Assembly: GCA_963847665.1 (NCBI GenBank)
Contig: CAWKAO010000006.1
Location: 1-55,678, forward strand
DNA from: CAWKAO01 sp963847665
GTDB lineage: Bacteria; Actinomycetota; Humimicrobiia; Humimicrobiales; Humimicrobiaceae
Reading direction: 5' to 3'
DNA: 55,678 bases
Positions within the stretch are counted from its first letter, which is position 1. Each line of letters opens with the position of its first letter. This document shows positions 19,230-28,678 of the stretch, in pieces. The position numbers were made by a program, and so were the translations under genes. The notes beneath the pieces were generated by a model. It ran no database searches, was not told the DNA's origin, and saw nothing but the letters and a program-made list of their open reading frames with translations.

Positions 19230-20032
19230 CGTGAAATGATCTTTTTTAAATATGTGTAAATATCCAGCCCGCACTCTGTATGATACTTTATATATCCACC
19301 AAGCAGGTCGTAAATATTGTTCAGCGTTATTGGATCAGAGCTGACCGACCTGAAATCCTTAAGATTATAATTAAAAAGAAGACCAAGAAGATCATATTCT
19401 TTGCCAGTGATGGCTTTTTTGGATCCAGCAGAATCTTTTACCTTAATGCTGCATTGCTGGCAAATAATTCCACCAAGATCGATAGAAAAAAACAACCTGT
19501 CATGTGAAGTGTCCTGTTCAAAAACTTTCCTGTCAATACCCTTATCGCAGATAATACAGTTCTCGATAACAGGAATATAACCTGTTATCTTTAAAAACTT
19601 TGCAAGGAAAAAAGCGGCCACCTTCTCGACTTCACAGATATCACCGGAAATTATAGAGTCTATCTCATTAAAACAGACATACATAAGTTTGAAGAGTGTA
19701 GAAGAATCGTCGGAACCTTTCAGGTGTGTTCTCAACACAATTTCACTTATCATCTGGCAGAATAAGAACTTATTAAAATCAAGCGGGATATTTTTAAAAT
19801 TTCTTAATATCTCAGCACTGGTTATAATATCCAGGGTCTTACCTTCCGATAATTCCAGATCAACAAAATTAAAAAGTTCAAGTCTCCCGCCAAATTTACT
19901 CTTTATCTTCCTGGAACCTTTGGCAACCGCATCAATTATCCCCCTGTTACCGGAAAAAAGTTTTACGATCTTATCGGCTTCACCTAATTTATAGGACTTC
20001 AAAACAATTGCCTTGGTCTTATAAACAGGCAT
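19226..20032 (-). CDS. recO: DNA repair protein RecO
   Basis: Recombination mediator that works with RecR to load RecA at gaps. 268 residues from the ATG at 20032 (MPVYKTKAIVLKSYKLGEADKIV, cut here to its start MPVYKTKAIVLKS as the diagnostic part). The OB-fold N-terminus is followed by a helical domain and a zinc motif CIICDKG ... CQQC near residues 150-190. The ATG lies one base after the deoC TAA, so the two are coupled; starting at 20065 would overlap deoC. Era-recO adjacency is common across bacteria, here with deoC between. Confidence 0.93.
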   Translation of the reverse strand: MPVYKTKAIVLKSYKLGEADKIVKLFSGNRGIIDAVAKGSRKIKSKFGGRLELFNFVDLELSEGKTLDIITSAEILRNFKNIPLDFNKFLFCQMISEIVLRTHLKGSDDSSTLFKLMYVCFNEIDSIISGDICEVEKVAAFFLAKFLKITGYIPVIENCIICDKGIDRKVFEQDTSHDRLFFSIDLGGIICQQCSIKVKDSAGSKKAITGKEYDLLGLLFNYNLKDFRSVSSDPITLNNIYDLLGGYIKYHTECGLDIYTYLKKIISR

Positions 20033-20033
20033 T

Positions 20034-20744
20034 TTATTTACCGAAGAGTTCTGAATATTCCTCAATGATATTTAATCCGCTGCTTGTACCAAGTCTTGTC
20101 GCACCAGCATCTACAAGTGCCTGTGCGTCCTTGAACGTTCTGATGCCTCCTGCAGCTTTTACGCCAATATTTCTGGTAACTGCTTCCCGTATGAGCCTGA
20201 TGTCATCGAGTTCGGCACCTCTCATGCCAAAACCTGTAGCTGTCTTAATAAAATCAGCCCCTGCTTCTTCGACTATCTTGCAGATCTTTATTATCTCTTC
20301 CTTTTCAAGGGCCCCGGCTTCAATAACTATCTTTATGTTTATGTGCTTGTTATACTCTGCCATCTGTTCTCTTCTTATAACGCTGACTATTACACTTATT
20401 TCCTTTTCGATATAGCTATAGTTGCCACTTTTTATCATACCCAGATTTATTACTACATCCAGCTCATCTGCGCCTTTCTTTATATTATCCCTTGCTTCAA
20501 AGACTTTTGTCTCTATCGTATTTGCGCCCATCGGATATCCAACGACAGAGCAGACCTTTACATCAGATCCGGATAGTATCCTGTTTGCTATAGACACATA
20601 ACATGGATTTACCACAACTGACGCAAAATGATTTTTTTTTGCTACCATGCATAATCCCTGCACCTCTTGGGCCCTTGCTGTGGGTCTCAGAAGTGTCTGG
20701 TCAATTGTCTTTGCTAGTTGTTCCCTTGTTAACGTTTTAATCAC
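20034..20744 (-). CDS. deoC: Deoxyribose-phosphate aldolase
   Basis: Cleaves 2-deoxyribose 5-phosphate to glyceraldehyde 3-phosphate and acetaldehyde in deoxynucleoside catabolism. 236-residue TIM barrel. IDQTLLRPTA opens the barrel, VCSVVGYPMGAN and DELDVVINLGMIKSG carry the conserved Asp, and FIKTATGF holds the Schiff-base lysine, with KAAGGIR near the end. It is the second gene of an era-deoC-recO run, 22 bp after era and one base before recO. Confidence 0.95.
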   Translation of the reverse strand: MIKTLTREQLAKTIDQTLLRPTARAQEVQGLCMVAKKNHFASVVVNPCYVSIANRILSGSDVKVCSVVGYPMGANTIETKVFEARDNIKKGADELDVVINLGMIKSGNYSYIEKEISVIVSVIRREQMAEYNKHINIKIVIEAGALEKEEIIKICKIVEEAGADFIKTATGFGMRGAELDDIRLIREAVTRNIGVKAAGGIRTFKDAQALVDAGATRLGTSSGLNIIEEYSELFGK

Positions 20745-20766
20745 CTTTCCTTTCCAGTAAATAAAT

Positions 20767-21681
20767 TCAAAAACCCAGTCTGTTTAAATAGGTCTCATTT
20801 TTTGTCCAGTTTTCAATTATCTTCACCCATAACTGAAGGTATACTTTTGTTTCGAGGATTTCTTCCAATTCTTTTCTTGCAATAGCTCCTACCTTCTTGA
20901 GCATTTCACCGGATCTGCCGATTATTATTGACTTATGTGATTTCTTCTCTACATATATTATGCACTCTATCCTTGTCAGCAGTTCTCCGTTTTTAGTCTT
21001 CGTATTTTTAAGCTCCACAAGCTCGACATTTATGCTATGGGGAAGTTCTTCATAAAGATTCTCAGCAAGTTTTTGTCTTATGATCTCAGATATTATTTTA
21101 CCGGCTGGCATATCGGTTACCATCTCTTCAGGATAATATGCTGGCCCTTCGGGAAGTTTTTCTATTACTCTATCAAGGAAAAGATCAACGTTTTCGCCGG
21201 TCAGGGCAGATATCGGAATGATGTCTTCAAAATAATAAAATTCTTTTTTCATCTCCGAAATAACTTTTTTGATATTATCTTTATCCTCTTTGGTAAGGAT
21301 ATCGATTTTGTTTAATAATAAGAACCTTGGTTTTTTATTATTCTCAATCTGTTTAAAAACAAAATCATCTCCCCTTCCAATTCCTGAAGCAAGGTCAACA
21401 ATGACCGTGATGATATCTATGTCTTCAAGTACCTCATAGATTATTTTGTTTAATTTATTACCAAGGAGATTTCTGGGTTTAAAAAAACCGGGACAATCAA
21501 CGAAAATGGCCTGGACATTATCATTGTTAAAAATGCAGTTTATTCTGTCCCTTGTGGTCTGTGCCCTGTCTGAAGTTATGACTATATTTTTGTCAAAGAT
21601 CTTATTTACAAGAGTAGATTTTCCTACATTTGTCCGTCCAATAAGACCGATATAACCTGATCTAAAGGCTTTTTTACTCAT
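20767..21681 (-). CDS. era: GTPase Era
   Basis: Ribosome-associated GTPase needed for 16S rRNA 3'-end maturation and 30S assembly. 304 residues. G1 is GRTNVGKST, G2 lies around TTRDRI, G3 is DCPGF, and G4 is NKID. The C-terminal KH domain includes SIIIGRSGEMLKKVGAIARKE. It overlaps the upstream GNAT gene by eight bases and is followed by deoC. Its neighbourhood with ybeY, another 16S maturation factor, fits a ribosome-assembly theme. Confidence 0.97.
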   Translation of the reverse strand: MSKKAFRSGYIGLIGRTNVGKSTLVNKIFDKNIVITSDRAQTTRDRINCIFNNDNVQAIFVDCPGFFKPRNLLGNKLNKIIYEVLEDIDIITVIVDLASGIGRGDDFVFKQIENNKKPRFLLLNKIDILTKEDKDNIKKVISEMKKEFYYFEDIIPISALTGENVDLFLDRVIEKLPEGPAYYPEEMVTDMPAGKIISEIIRQKLAENLYEELPHSINVELVELKNTKTKNGELLTRIECIIYVEKKSHKSIIIGRSGEMLKKVGAIARKELEEILETKVYLQLWVKIIENWTKNETYLNRLGF

Positions 21682-22150
21682 CGGTCCCTTGCTTTATTTT
21701 AATCCTCATAAGCAGCCTGTCTACATTTCTTCCATATTCATCTTTTCTAAATCCAGCTTTATCAAACCCTGCTTTTTCATACATCTTCAGCGCAATATCA
21801 TTTTCCGGGTCCACCGTCAGTTCTGCACTCGAAAAGCCTTCTTTGCCTAAAAAACTTATAACATGTTCAAGAAGTTTTTTGCCTACTGACTTGTTTCTAT
21901 GTTGGACAAGCACATAAAATGAATGGATAAAGGCAACTTTTTGTTCATCCCACTTCCTGATCATTTCACAGAGGCCAAGTATTTCACCTGAACTGTCCTG
22001 CACTGCGATTATCCTGCCGTACCTAATCAGTACTGGTATCTGCCATTCATTTATTGCTGCGTCCTTCCCAAGATTGTCCAATTCGATTCTTTTGATCTTT
22101 TCAAGAAGTTCCGTGTTAAAGCTGTCAAAGACTTTAAATAATAATTCCAT
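21674..22150 (-). CDS. GNAT-family N-acetyltransferase
   Basis: About 158-residue acetyltransferase. The acetyl-CoA-binding motif reads VQHRNKSVGKKLL, preceded by the FIHSFYVL strand and followed by LTVDPENDIALKMYEKAGF, the typical RimI-like end. A GTG at 22156 is an alternative start. Substrate unknown; position between ybeY and era is compatible with ribosomal-protein acetylation but does not prove it. It overlaps era by eight bases. A terminator separates it from ybeY. Confidence 0.85.
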   Translation of the reverse strand: MELLFKVFDSFNTELLEKIKRIELDNLGKDAAINEWQIPVLIRYGRIIAVQDSSGEILGLCEMIRKWDEQKVAFIHSFYVLVQHRNKSVGKKLLEHVISFLGKEGFSSAELTVDPENDIALKMYEKAGFDKAGFRKDEYGRNVDRLLMRIKIKQGTDE

Positions 22151-22235
22151 GACCACCGGTTCGGGACAAAAAAAATAAAACTATTATAAATTTTACTACA
22201 CCTGTCAATAAAAAATGAAAAAAATGGATATACCG

Positions 22236-22276
22236 TAAATAAAAGAGCCCCGGTCTATCAAATATCGAACCGGGAA
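22236..22276 (-). terminator. Terminator overlapping the end of ybeY
   Basis: Minus-strand hairpin CCCGGT with ACCGGG around a loop that contains the ybeY TGA, followed by CTCTTTTATTT. It probably ends the HIT-phoH-pgpH-ybeY transcript. Confidence 0.65.
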
Positions 22277-22740
22277 AAAACATCTTTCAGGAGGGTCCCC
22301 TGTATGCCTTCCATTCTTGCTCTTTCATTATTTTCTTCGTGATCAAAAGAATATATGTGAAGTATTCCATGTATGATGAGCATTACGATTTCTCTCTGGG
22401 GATCCCAGCGGTCAAAATCCGGTCTTTTCTGGGTTTTTGAGTTTAGATCTGCTACCTCGGGTGAGATTATTATTTCCCCTGCTACCGGTGATTGGTCACC
22501 GATGACAAAGCCATTGTTGTCCATACCGTTATCATATGCAAAAGAAAGGACATCCGTCTCGGTGTTTTTGTTCCTGTATTTTTTATTCAGCGACCTTATC
22601 TCTTCTTTATCTACAAATACCACATTGAGCTCGACTTTTTTATCAGAATCAAATTTATCACCAATATATTCCGAGATCTTCCTTAATAGCATCCGGTCTA
22701 ATCCTACTGTCTCCTGCCTGTTTATTATTGAGATCTTCAT
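22258..22740 (-). CDS. ybeY: Endoribonuclease YbeY
   Basis: Metal-dependent RNase for 16S rRNA 3' processing and ribosome quality control. 160 residues. The zinc site is HGILHIYSFDHE near residues 124-135, giving the three histidines of the HGxLHxxxxDH signature. Upstream NTETDVLSFAYD and VAGEIIISPE match the family. It starts five bases after pgpH, and pgpH-ybeY adjacency is conserved in Gram-positives. Confidence 0.95.
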   Translation of the reverse strand: MKISIINRQETVGLDRMLLRKISEYIGDKFDSDKKVELNVVFVDKEEIRSLNKKYRNKNTETDVLSFAYDNGMDNNGFVIGDQSPVAGEIIISPEVADLNSKTQKRPDFDRWDPQREIVMLIIHGILHIYSFDHEENNERARMEGIQGTLLKDVFSRFDI

Positions 22741-22745
22741 ATTTT

Positions 22746-24938
22746 TTATTGACCTGCTTCTACTTTTAGATCTGTGCCAGGGTAGGTCAATCGTGAATGA
22801 TACAGCGAGACGAGCCCTTCAATAAGGCTTTGCTTAATAATATTTATATCCCTTAAAGTAATATTCGCTTCATTTAATTGGCCGTCTTTTATTTTATTAT
22901 CAACTATATAGGTCACCATCTGCTCGATCTTTTTTGGGGTTATTTCTTCGATCGATCTAACTGCAGCCTCAGCAGAATCTGCAAGCATAAGTATAGCAGC
23001 TTCCTTGGTCTGGGGTCTTTTTGTCTGGTACCTGAAATGACTCTCGATTGATTCAGATGAACCATTTGAAGTCTTAATGGTCTCCCTGTCCTTCTGCTTT
23101 TCATAAAAATATGACATCAGGGATGTTCCGTGATGCTGTGATATTACCCTGATCACTCTTCTTGGAATCTTGTTTTTTATAGATATATCTATTCCGTCAC
23201 GCAGGTGGCTTGCTATTATATTTTTGCTCATCGAAGGATTTAACTTATCATGGACATTTTCCATGTTGCCCTGATTCTCATAAAAATATTCAGGTCTTTT
23301 AAGCTTTCCAAGGTCATGATAAAGTGCAGCGACTTTTACCAGAAGTGAATCTGCACCGATAGCTTTAGCTGCATTTTCAGAAAGATGGGATACAAGGAGA
23401 CTGTGATTATATGTCCCCGGAGCCCGGATCAGCATTTCTTTAAGGAGCGGCTGGTCGGTATGTGACATCTCCAGTAATCCCATTGCCGTTACTATTTTAA
23501 AAACTGATTCCAGGAAAGGCATAAGGCCGATTGTCAGTACAGCACATATTATACCGTTTAAAACACCGAGAGCCGTATAAAGCGCTATTGTAGCGGGCTG
23601 GCTGCTGAAAAGATTAATCGTAAAAAATAAAAAACCAAGTATCAGAGAACTTATAAATCCGCCCTTCATCAGTTGCGCCCTTTGCGAGACATTTGAGACA
23701 AGGTAAGTAGAAAATATACCACCGATAAGATATGCTACGGCAAGACTGAAATCCTGATTTGTCGCAATGCCAGCAAATATAGAAAGACAGATGGTGATCA
23801 CAATACCCAGCCTGGTGTTGAATATGACCGTGACGAGCATCGATACCGCTATTATTGGAAATAAATAATTCCATAGATTCAGGTGCACCGTGGCAAGTGT
23901 TGTAAGACCCTTTATTATTCCGGTAAATACAACCAGGAAGAACGATAATATAAGTATTTTCCGAAGATTATTATAGATAGCATAATCATACTTCATCAAA
24001 TAGAGACTCAGCATCATCATGATCACAATGACAATAAGGGATATATAAAGATACCTGGTCCAGTTGACTTCAGGTTCAAGCAGGCCAAGCTTCTGCAATA
24101 TGGTAATATCATCGTCTTCGACGATCTCTCCTTCCCTTACGATTATCTGTCCTTCAAGAATGCTTATCATATGGGGAGGTGTTTGAAATTTTGCTTCCTC
24201 TTTAGCTTTTTCAGTAGCATCCGGATCAAAAACTGCTGTGGGTTCCAGGTTATTCTGCAGGATGGATGCTGCGATGGATTTATCTGCCTGACTTATATTA
24301 TCTTTTGACTGAAGGATCACAGGTATGTCACTTCTTATAAAATCCACTTCTGTAGGTTTTATCTTTTCACCCATTATCTCTTTTGCAACATTTATTGTCT
24401 CATCCATCAGGGCCCGGTTTTCATTTATATCCAGGTTCAAGACATCCTGGATGATCGATTCAGGATACTTGTCACCAAACAGGTTGGTAAGGTAAAACAC
24501 CTTCTCTTCAAAGGTCTGTGCCTCTTTCTGATTCACAAGCTGGGACAATATAAAGAAGTATCTTATCTGATATAGTGCCCCTTCCCTGCCGTTTAAGACT
24601 TCAGAATCATAAAAATATACATCTTCGATCTGGGCAGCATTCTTCTCTCTGTCTTCCTCTGTCTTCAGAGTATCTTCAAACTGTATATCCTTGTTGGCTT
24701 TTACTGTCCTTGGACTCGGTAACCCAAGCTCAATACCAATGTCAGGTGTATAGTTATAGGAAAGCAGCGCGACAACTGCTACTGCTGTTAAGAAAAAGAT
24801 ATATAACCTCTGGGCAGCCTTACTTCTAAAAGAGAAATATCTCCAGAAAAATCCCCTCGGATTGTTGATGCTTACAACATCACCGTTTCTTATTATATTA
24901 TTAGTCTCGTTTTTTATTTTCCGTTTTTCGGCTATCAT
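22746..24938 (-). CDS. 7TM-HD phosphodiesterase (PgpH/YqfF family)
   Basis: 730-residue membrane phosphohydrolase of the 7TMR-HD family, whose studied members (PgpH) hydrolyse cyclic di-AMP to pApA. A first helix lies near residues 45-62, then a long extracytoplasmic domain to about 295, seven helices to about 490, and a cytoplasmic HD domain with ALYHDLGKL and a later ISQHHGTSLM. The substrate is inferred from the family. It implies c-di-AMP signalling in the cell, which bears on the unassigned riboswitch-like leader at 42.6 kb. Gaps to phoH and ybeY are under ten bases. Confidence 0.92.
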   Translation of the reverse strand: MIAEKRKIKNETNNIIRNGDVVSINNPRGFFWRYFSFRSKAAQRLYIFFLTAVAVVALLSYNYTPDIGIELGLPSPRTVKANKDIQFEDTLKTEEDREKNAAQIEDVYFYDSEVLNGREGALYQIRYFFILSQLVNQKEAQTFEEKVFYLTNLFGDKYPESIIQDVLNLDINENRALMDETINVAKEIMGEKIKPTEVDFIRSDIPVILQSKDNISQADKSIAASILQNNLEPTAVFDPDATEKAKEEAKFQTPPHMISILEGQIIVREGEIVEDDDITILQKLGLLEPEVNWTRYLYISLIVIVIMMMLSLYLMKYDYAIYNNLRKILILSFFLVVFTGIIKGLTTLATVHLNLWNYLFPIIAVSMLVTVIFNTRLGIVITICLSIFAGIATNQDFSLAVAYLIGGIFSTYLVSNVSQRAQLMKGGFISSLILGFLFFTINLFSSQPATIALYTALGVLNGIICAVLTIGLMPFLESVFKIVTAMGLLEMSHTDQPLLKEMLIRAPGTYNHSLLVSHLSENAAKAIGADSLLVKVAALYHDLGKLKRPEYFYENQGNMENVHDKLNPSMSKNIIASHLRDGIDISIKNKIPRRVIRVISQHHGTSLMSYFYEKQKDRETIKTSNGSSESIESHFRYQTKRPQTKEAAILMLADSAEAAVRSIEEITPKKIEQMVTYIVDNKIKDGQLNEANITLRDINIIKQSLIEGLVSLYHSRLTYPGTDLKVEAGQ

Positions 24939-24947
24939 TACTATCTC

Positions 24948-25964
24948 TTATTCCTTTTTGTTTTTTACGGAGTTCGGGTCCGGCAGTTGTTCATCAGTTT
25001 TAAGGTGGTCTTCATAATCCTTATATGCATCTACTATTTTTTGGACAAGTGAATGCCTGACAACATCTTTTGATGTTAGATATGTGAAATCTATACCGTT
25101 TATACCTTCGAGGATCTTCCTCACCTGCACCAGCCCTGATTTTTTCTCGACAGGAAGATCTATCTGGGTGATATCACCGGTAATAACGATTTTTGACCCG
25201 AAGCCAAGCCTCGTTAAAAACATCTTCATCTGTTCCGGAGATGCATTCTGTGCCTCATCTAAAATAATAAAAGAATCATTCAATGTCCTGCCCCTCATGT
25301 ATGCAAGAGGCACAACCTCTATGATACCTATGTCCATATAATGCTGGAAAGTCTCTACATCCAGCATCTCATAAAGCGCATCATATAATGGTCGAAGATA
25401 TGGATTGACCTTATCATACATATCTCCTGGTAAAAATCCAAGTTTCTCTCCAGCTTCAACAACAGGTTTTACAAGTATTATCCTGCCTACTTCATTTCTT
25501 ACTAAGGCGGCAACCGCCATAGCAAGTGCAAGATATGTTTTACCTGTACCAGCTGGTCCTATGCCAAAAACTATTGTGTTGTTTGCTATTGCTTCAATAT
25601 ACTTCTTCTGGCCCTCAGTCCTTGGTTTTATTTTCTTGCCGCTGTTTAAAATAATAAAATTATTAAAGATCTCATGAGGTCTCAAAGCTGTCTTATCCTC
25701 CATTATTTTTATTGAGTCAGTTACCCTCTGTATATCCATTTTTTGCCCAAGATTGATCTGGAGTGTCAGCTCATCTATAAGCTTTAAAACTTTCTGGACA
25801 TTTTTATTTTTACCAGAAACTTCAAGGTCATTGCCAAGAATAAAAATATCTACATCATACTCCTGTTCAATAAGCTTTATGAGCTTGTCCCTGTCTCCAA
25901 GAAGTTCGGCAATAGAATGGTTTTTGGTAAAATCTAAAGTTATCTTTTGTTTAGTCTGGTACAA
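24948..25964 (-). CDS. phoH: PhoH-like ATPase
   Basis: Cytosolic P-loop ATPase of the PhoH/YbeZ family, functionally linked to YbeY and rRNA maturation. 338 residues. A KH-like N-terminal part is followed by the Walker A GPAGTGKTYLALA near residues 135-147, KPVVEAGEKLGFLPGD, and Walker B FIILDEAQNA. The start is a TTG at 25964 with GGGGAGA six bases upstream; no better ATG exists. 44 bp after the HIT gene and nine bp before pgpH. Confidence 0.94.
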   Translation of the reverse strand: MYQTKQKITLDFTKNHSIAELLGDRDKLIKLIEQEYDVDIFILGNDLEVSGKNKNVQKVLKLIDELTLQINLGQKMDIQRVTDSIKIMEDKTALRPHEIFNNFIILNSGKKIKPRTEGQKKYIEAIANNTIVFGIGPAGTGKTYLALAMAVAALVRNEVGRIILVKPVVEAGEKLGFLPGDMYDKVNPYLRPLYDALYEMLDVETFQHYMDIGIIEVVPLAYMRGRTLNDSFIILDEAQNASPEQMKMFLTRLGFGSKIVITGDITQIDLPVEKKSGLVQVRKILEGINGIDFTYLTSKDVVRHSLVQKIVDAYKDYEDHLKTDEQLPDPNSVKNKKE

Positions 25965-26008
25965 AAATTTCTCCCCTTACAGTCTGGTTGATTAAAGATA
26001 CGTTTTGC

Positions 26009-26359
26009 TTAACCGGGAGGCCAGTTGAAATTTCTTTTTCCAAGAATGTGAAAATGTAGGTGATCGACACTCTGTCCCGCAGATCTTCCAGTGTTTGTGA
26101 CTACTCTGAAGCCTTCCCCGTCAAGGGACAATTTTTTAGATATATCAGATACCGCTTTTATCAGCTCATAAGTCTCAAGCGGACCAAGCTTATCTATTTC
26201 AGCTACAGAACTTATATGTTTTTTAGGCACAGCCAGAAGATGTACCGGTGCTTTTGGATCAATGTCTTTAAATATAACTACAAAATCATTTTCAAAGACT
26301 ATTTCACTGCTTATTTCTTTATTTATTATCCTGCAAAACAAGCATTCTTTATCTTCCAT
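26009..26359 (-). CDS. HIT-family nucleotide-binding hydrolase
   Basis: 116-residue histidine-triad protein of the Hint/HinT type, which hydrolyses purine nucleoside phosphoramidates. It begins CLFCRIINKEI, with CLFC as part of the zinc-type N-terminus, and has the triad VDHLHFHILG close to the C-terminus. The ATG at 26359 is preceded by CAGGAG five to ten bases away. It is the first gene of the phoH-pgpH-ybeY operon, with a 214-bp AT-rich gap from mtaB upstream. Confidence 0.92.
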   Translation of the reverse strand: MEDKECLFCRIINKEISSEIVFENDFVVIFKDIDPKAPVHLLAVPKKHISSVAEIDKLGPLETYELIKAVSDISKKLSLDGEGFRVVTNTGRSAGQSVDHLHFHILGKRNFNWPPG

Positions 26360-26573
26360 CAAACTCCTGTAAATAACTATTATTTTTCAGTCAATATTAA
26401 TTTTGTCTAATAAAATAATATATTTTTAATATCTAAAATATATCACCTGCAGAAATTTATTAAAAATCAATTTTTATTAAAAAATCTTTAAATAATTTCT
26501 TGCAAAGGTCATAAATTATACTATTTTGAGAAAAAAATACAAGCCGCAGCCGACAAGCTAAAAATATCACAAC

Positions 26574-27896
26574 TCATAAAAGTTCACCGGATATTCCATC
26601 TTTAAACAGTGTCTTTGGCCTTACCATTAATATCTTTTTTCTTTTCCTGCTGAATTCATCACTATCTATGGGAAAATAGGTCTTTATATATTCCTCTGAC
26701 ATACCGCTGCATAAACCATTTGAAATATCATACTTTTCGCAGACTACTGATAGTGTCTTTTCCAGCATGGAAATCATAAATCTTTTTCTCAGACTATAAC
26801 CGATACTTCTTAGTCTTTCACTTCTTTGATCGATGATGCCTGGGATTATCCTTCCAGGCATTAAAGAAGCTTTTGTACCGTCCCTTACCGAATACTTAAA
26901 AACATGTATCCTGGAAAAACCGACCTTTTCTACCAACTTCAGTGTCTCATTAAAATCTTCATCTGTCTCCTGGGGAAAACCTGCAATGATATCCGTAGTT
27001 ATGGATATTTCCGGGACAGCTCTTTTTAGCCTTTCAGCACTTTGAAGAAAATCTGTTGCAGAATATGGACGGCCCATAAGCCCTAATATTTTCGTGCTTC
27101 CACTCTGCAGTGGGATATGCAGATGCCTTGCAATCCTACCTTTGTATCCTGCCAGCATATCCACCAGGTCCCCTGTCAGCTCATCGGTTTCAATTGAGCT
27201 GAGCCTGATCCTTCTGATGTCTGTATTGTCAAGTATCGCCGCCACCAATCCTGGAAGCCTTATAACTTCCTCTTTTTTACCCTGGATATCGATCCCGTAT
27301 TTTCCGATGTGCATCCCTGTCAAAACTACTTCTTCATAACCAAGAGAAATAAGATCTTTTATCTCATCTATTATTTTATTGGTAGGAGTACTTTTATACG
27401 GACCCCTGACAAGGGGGACAATACAATAGGCACATCCCTGCTCACACCCATCCTGTATTTTCATCAGGGCCCTGCTGTGTACTGGTTCCTTGCCACTGCT
27501 TTTTAAAGAGCAGGCAGATTCAGCTGTATCTGCTGTCGGTCCGGTTATGAGACCCGGTATTTCTGACTTTTTATCATTCCGGACAAGGATGTCTACCAGA
27601 CCTCCAGCAAAAAAGTCTTCATTTAAAACTGTGAAACAGCCTGTTACAAGGAGTAATGAGTCCGGGAATTTTTGTTTGATCTGCCTGATAAACTGTCTTG
27701 ATTTTTTATCTGCAGCTGCAGTAACGGTACAGGTATTTATAATAAAAAGATCACAGTTTTCAGAAGCATCAGGTCGACGCATACCCTTTTTAACAAGCTG
27801 CATGGCTATACTGTCTGATTCGCTCTGGTTTGTCTTGCAGCCAAGAGTATATATAAGAAATGTTTCCGGTTTTTTTTTATTAATTGAAACTATCAT
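26574..27896 (-). CDS. mtaB: tRNA t6A37 methylthiotransferase MtaB
   Basis: Radical SAM enzyme that converts t6A37 of tRNA to ms2t6A. 440 residues. The N-terminal UPF0004 domain has TLGCKTNQSES and two further cysteines (NTCTV, VTGCF) binding one iron-sulfur cluster. The radical SAM motif is CEQGCAYCIVP near residue 150, followed by GFPQETDEDF. A C-terminal TRAM-like tail is present. It overlaps rsmE by four bases (ATGA). The t6A substrate is made by TsaB/D/E, encoded at 47-50 kb in the same window. Confidence 0.95.
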   Translation of the reverse strand: MIVSINKKKPETFLIYTLGCKTNQSESDSIAMQLVKKGMRRPDASENCDLFIINTCTVTAAADKKSRQFIRQIKQKFPDSLLLVTGCFTVLNEDFFAGGLVDILVRNDKKSEIPGLITGPTADTAESACSLKSSGKEPVHSRALMKIQDGCEQGCAYCIVPLVRGPYKSTPTNKIIDEIKDLISLGYEEVVLTGMHIGKYGIDIQGKKEEVIRLPGLVAAILDNTDIRRIRLSSIETDELTGDLVDMLAGYKGRIARHLHIPLQSGSTKILGLMGRPYSATDFLQSAERLKRAVPEISITTDIIAGFPQETDEDFNETLKLVEKVGFSRIHVFKYSVRDGTKASLMPGRIIPGIIDQRSERLRSIGYSLRKRFMISMLEKTLSVVCEKYDISNGLCSGMSEEYIKTYFPIDSDEFSRKRKKILMVRPKTLFKDGISGELL

Positions 27897-28669
27897 AATG
27901 ATGATTTTATCAAAAAATCCAGTATCGACAGGAAATAAAGGGCAGCTGTTTCGGCCCTTAATATATTTGAACCAAAATTGACAGGTATTACTTCACCTTT
28001 GATGAGAGAAGAGAGCTCTGTGTCATCAAACCCGCCCTCGGGGCCGATAAGGTAGGCAATTTCTTTAACAGCACTAGGAACATCTTTTATGGATCTCATT
28101 TTAAAAATACTTCCAAGATCTGAAACATCTTTTATTTCTTCAGATATTCTCTTATCCTCACATGCCACAAAAAACAGGTCGTACTGCCCAGTATCGATTG
28201 CCGATATTTTTACAGGCTCCAGGACATCAGCAATAAAATCTCTTTTACACTGCTTTGCCGCATTTTCTGCTATCTGCTGCCACCGGATGATGCGTTCGCT
28301 TTTTTTCTTTTCTTTTAATTCGATTACAACTCTTTTACTTATTACAGGTACTATCCTGGTTATCCCCATTTCAACAGTTTTCTGTATGGCTATATCCATT
28401 GCATCTTTTTTCAAAATACTTAAAAAGAGTGTTATCTGCGGAAAAACTCTTTCAATGGGTATTTCGGAAATCACCTTTAAAACAGCTTCGGAGGGCCCTA
28501 TATTTTCAATTACTGCACAGTATCTTTTTTCTTCATTATCTGAAAACTCTAAATGATCACCTTTTTTTGCCCTCAGGACCCTGGAGAGATGCACAAAGTC
28601 TTTTCCGGAAACTACAGCAATGCCGTTATGGATTTTAGACTTATCTAAAAAAAAATAGGGATAACTCAT
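27893..28669 (-). CDS. rsmE: 16S rRNA m3U1498 methyltransferase RsmE
   Basis: SPOUT-class methyltransferase that modifies U1498 of 16S rRNA. 258 residues. The N-terminal PUA-like part has HLSRVLRAKKGD. The C-terminal knot has YLIGPEGGFDDTEL and LRAETAALYFLSIL, which form the SAM-binding trefoil. It follows dnaJ by nine bases and overlaps mtaB. dnaJ-rsmE-mtaB is widely conserved in Gram-positives. Confidence 0.95.
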   Translation of the reverse strand: MSYPYFFLDKSKIHNGIAVVSGKDFVHLSRVLRAKKGDHLEFSDNEEKRYCAVIENIGPSEAVLKVISEIPIERVFPQITLFLSILKKDAMDIAIQKTVEMGITRIVPVISKRVVIELKEKKKSERIIRWQQIAENAAKQCKRDFIADVLEPVKISAIDTGQYDLFFVACEDKRISEEIKDVSDLGSIFKMRSIKDVPSAVKEIAYLIGPEGGFDDTELSSLIKGEVIPVNFGSNILRAETAALYFLSILDFLIKSSL

Positions 28670-28678
28670 TAAAAAATT

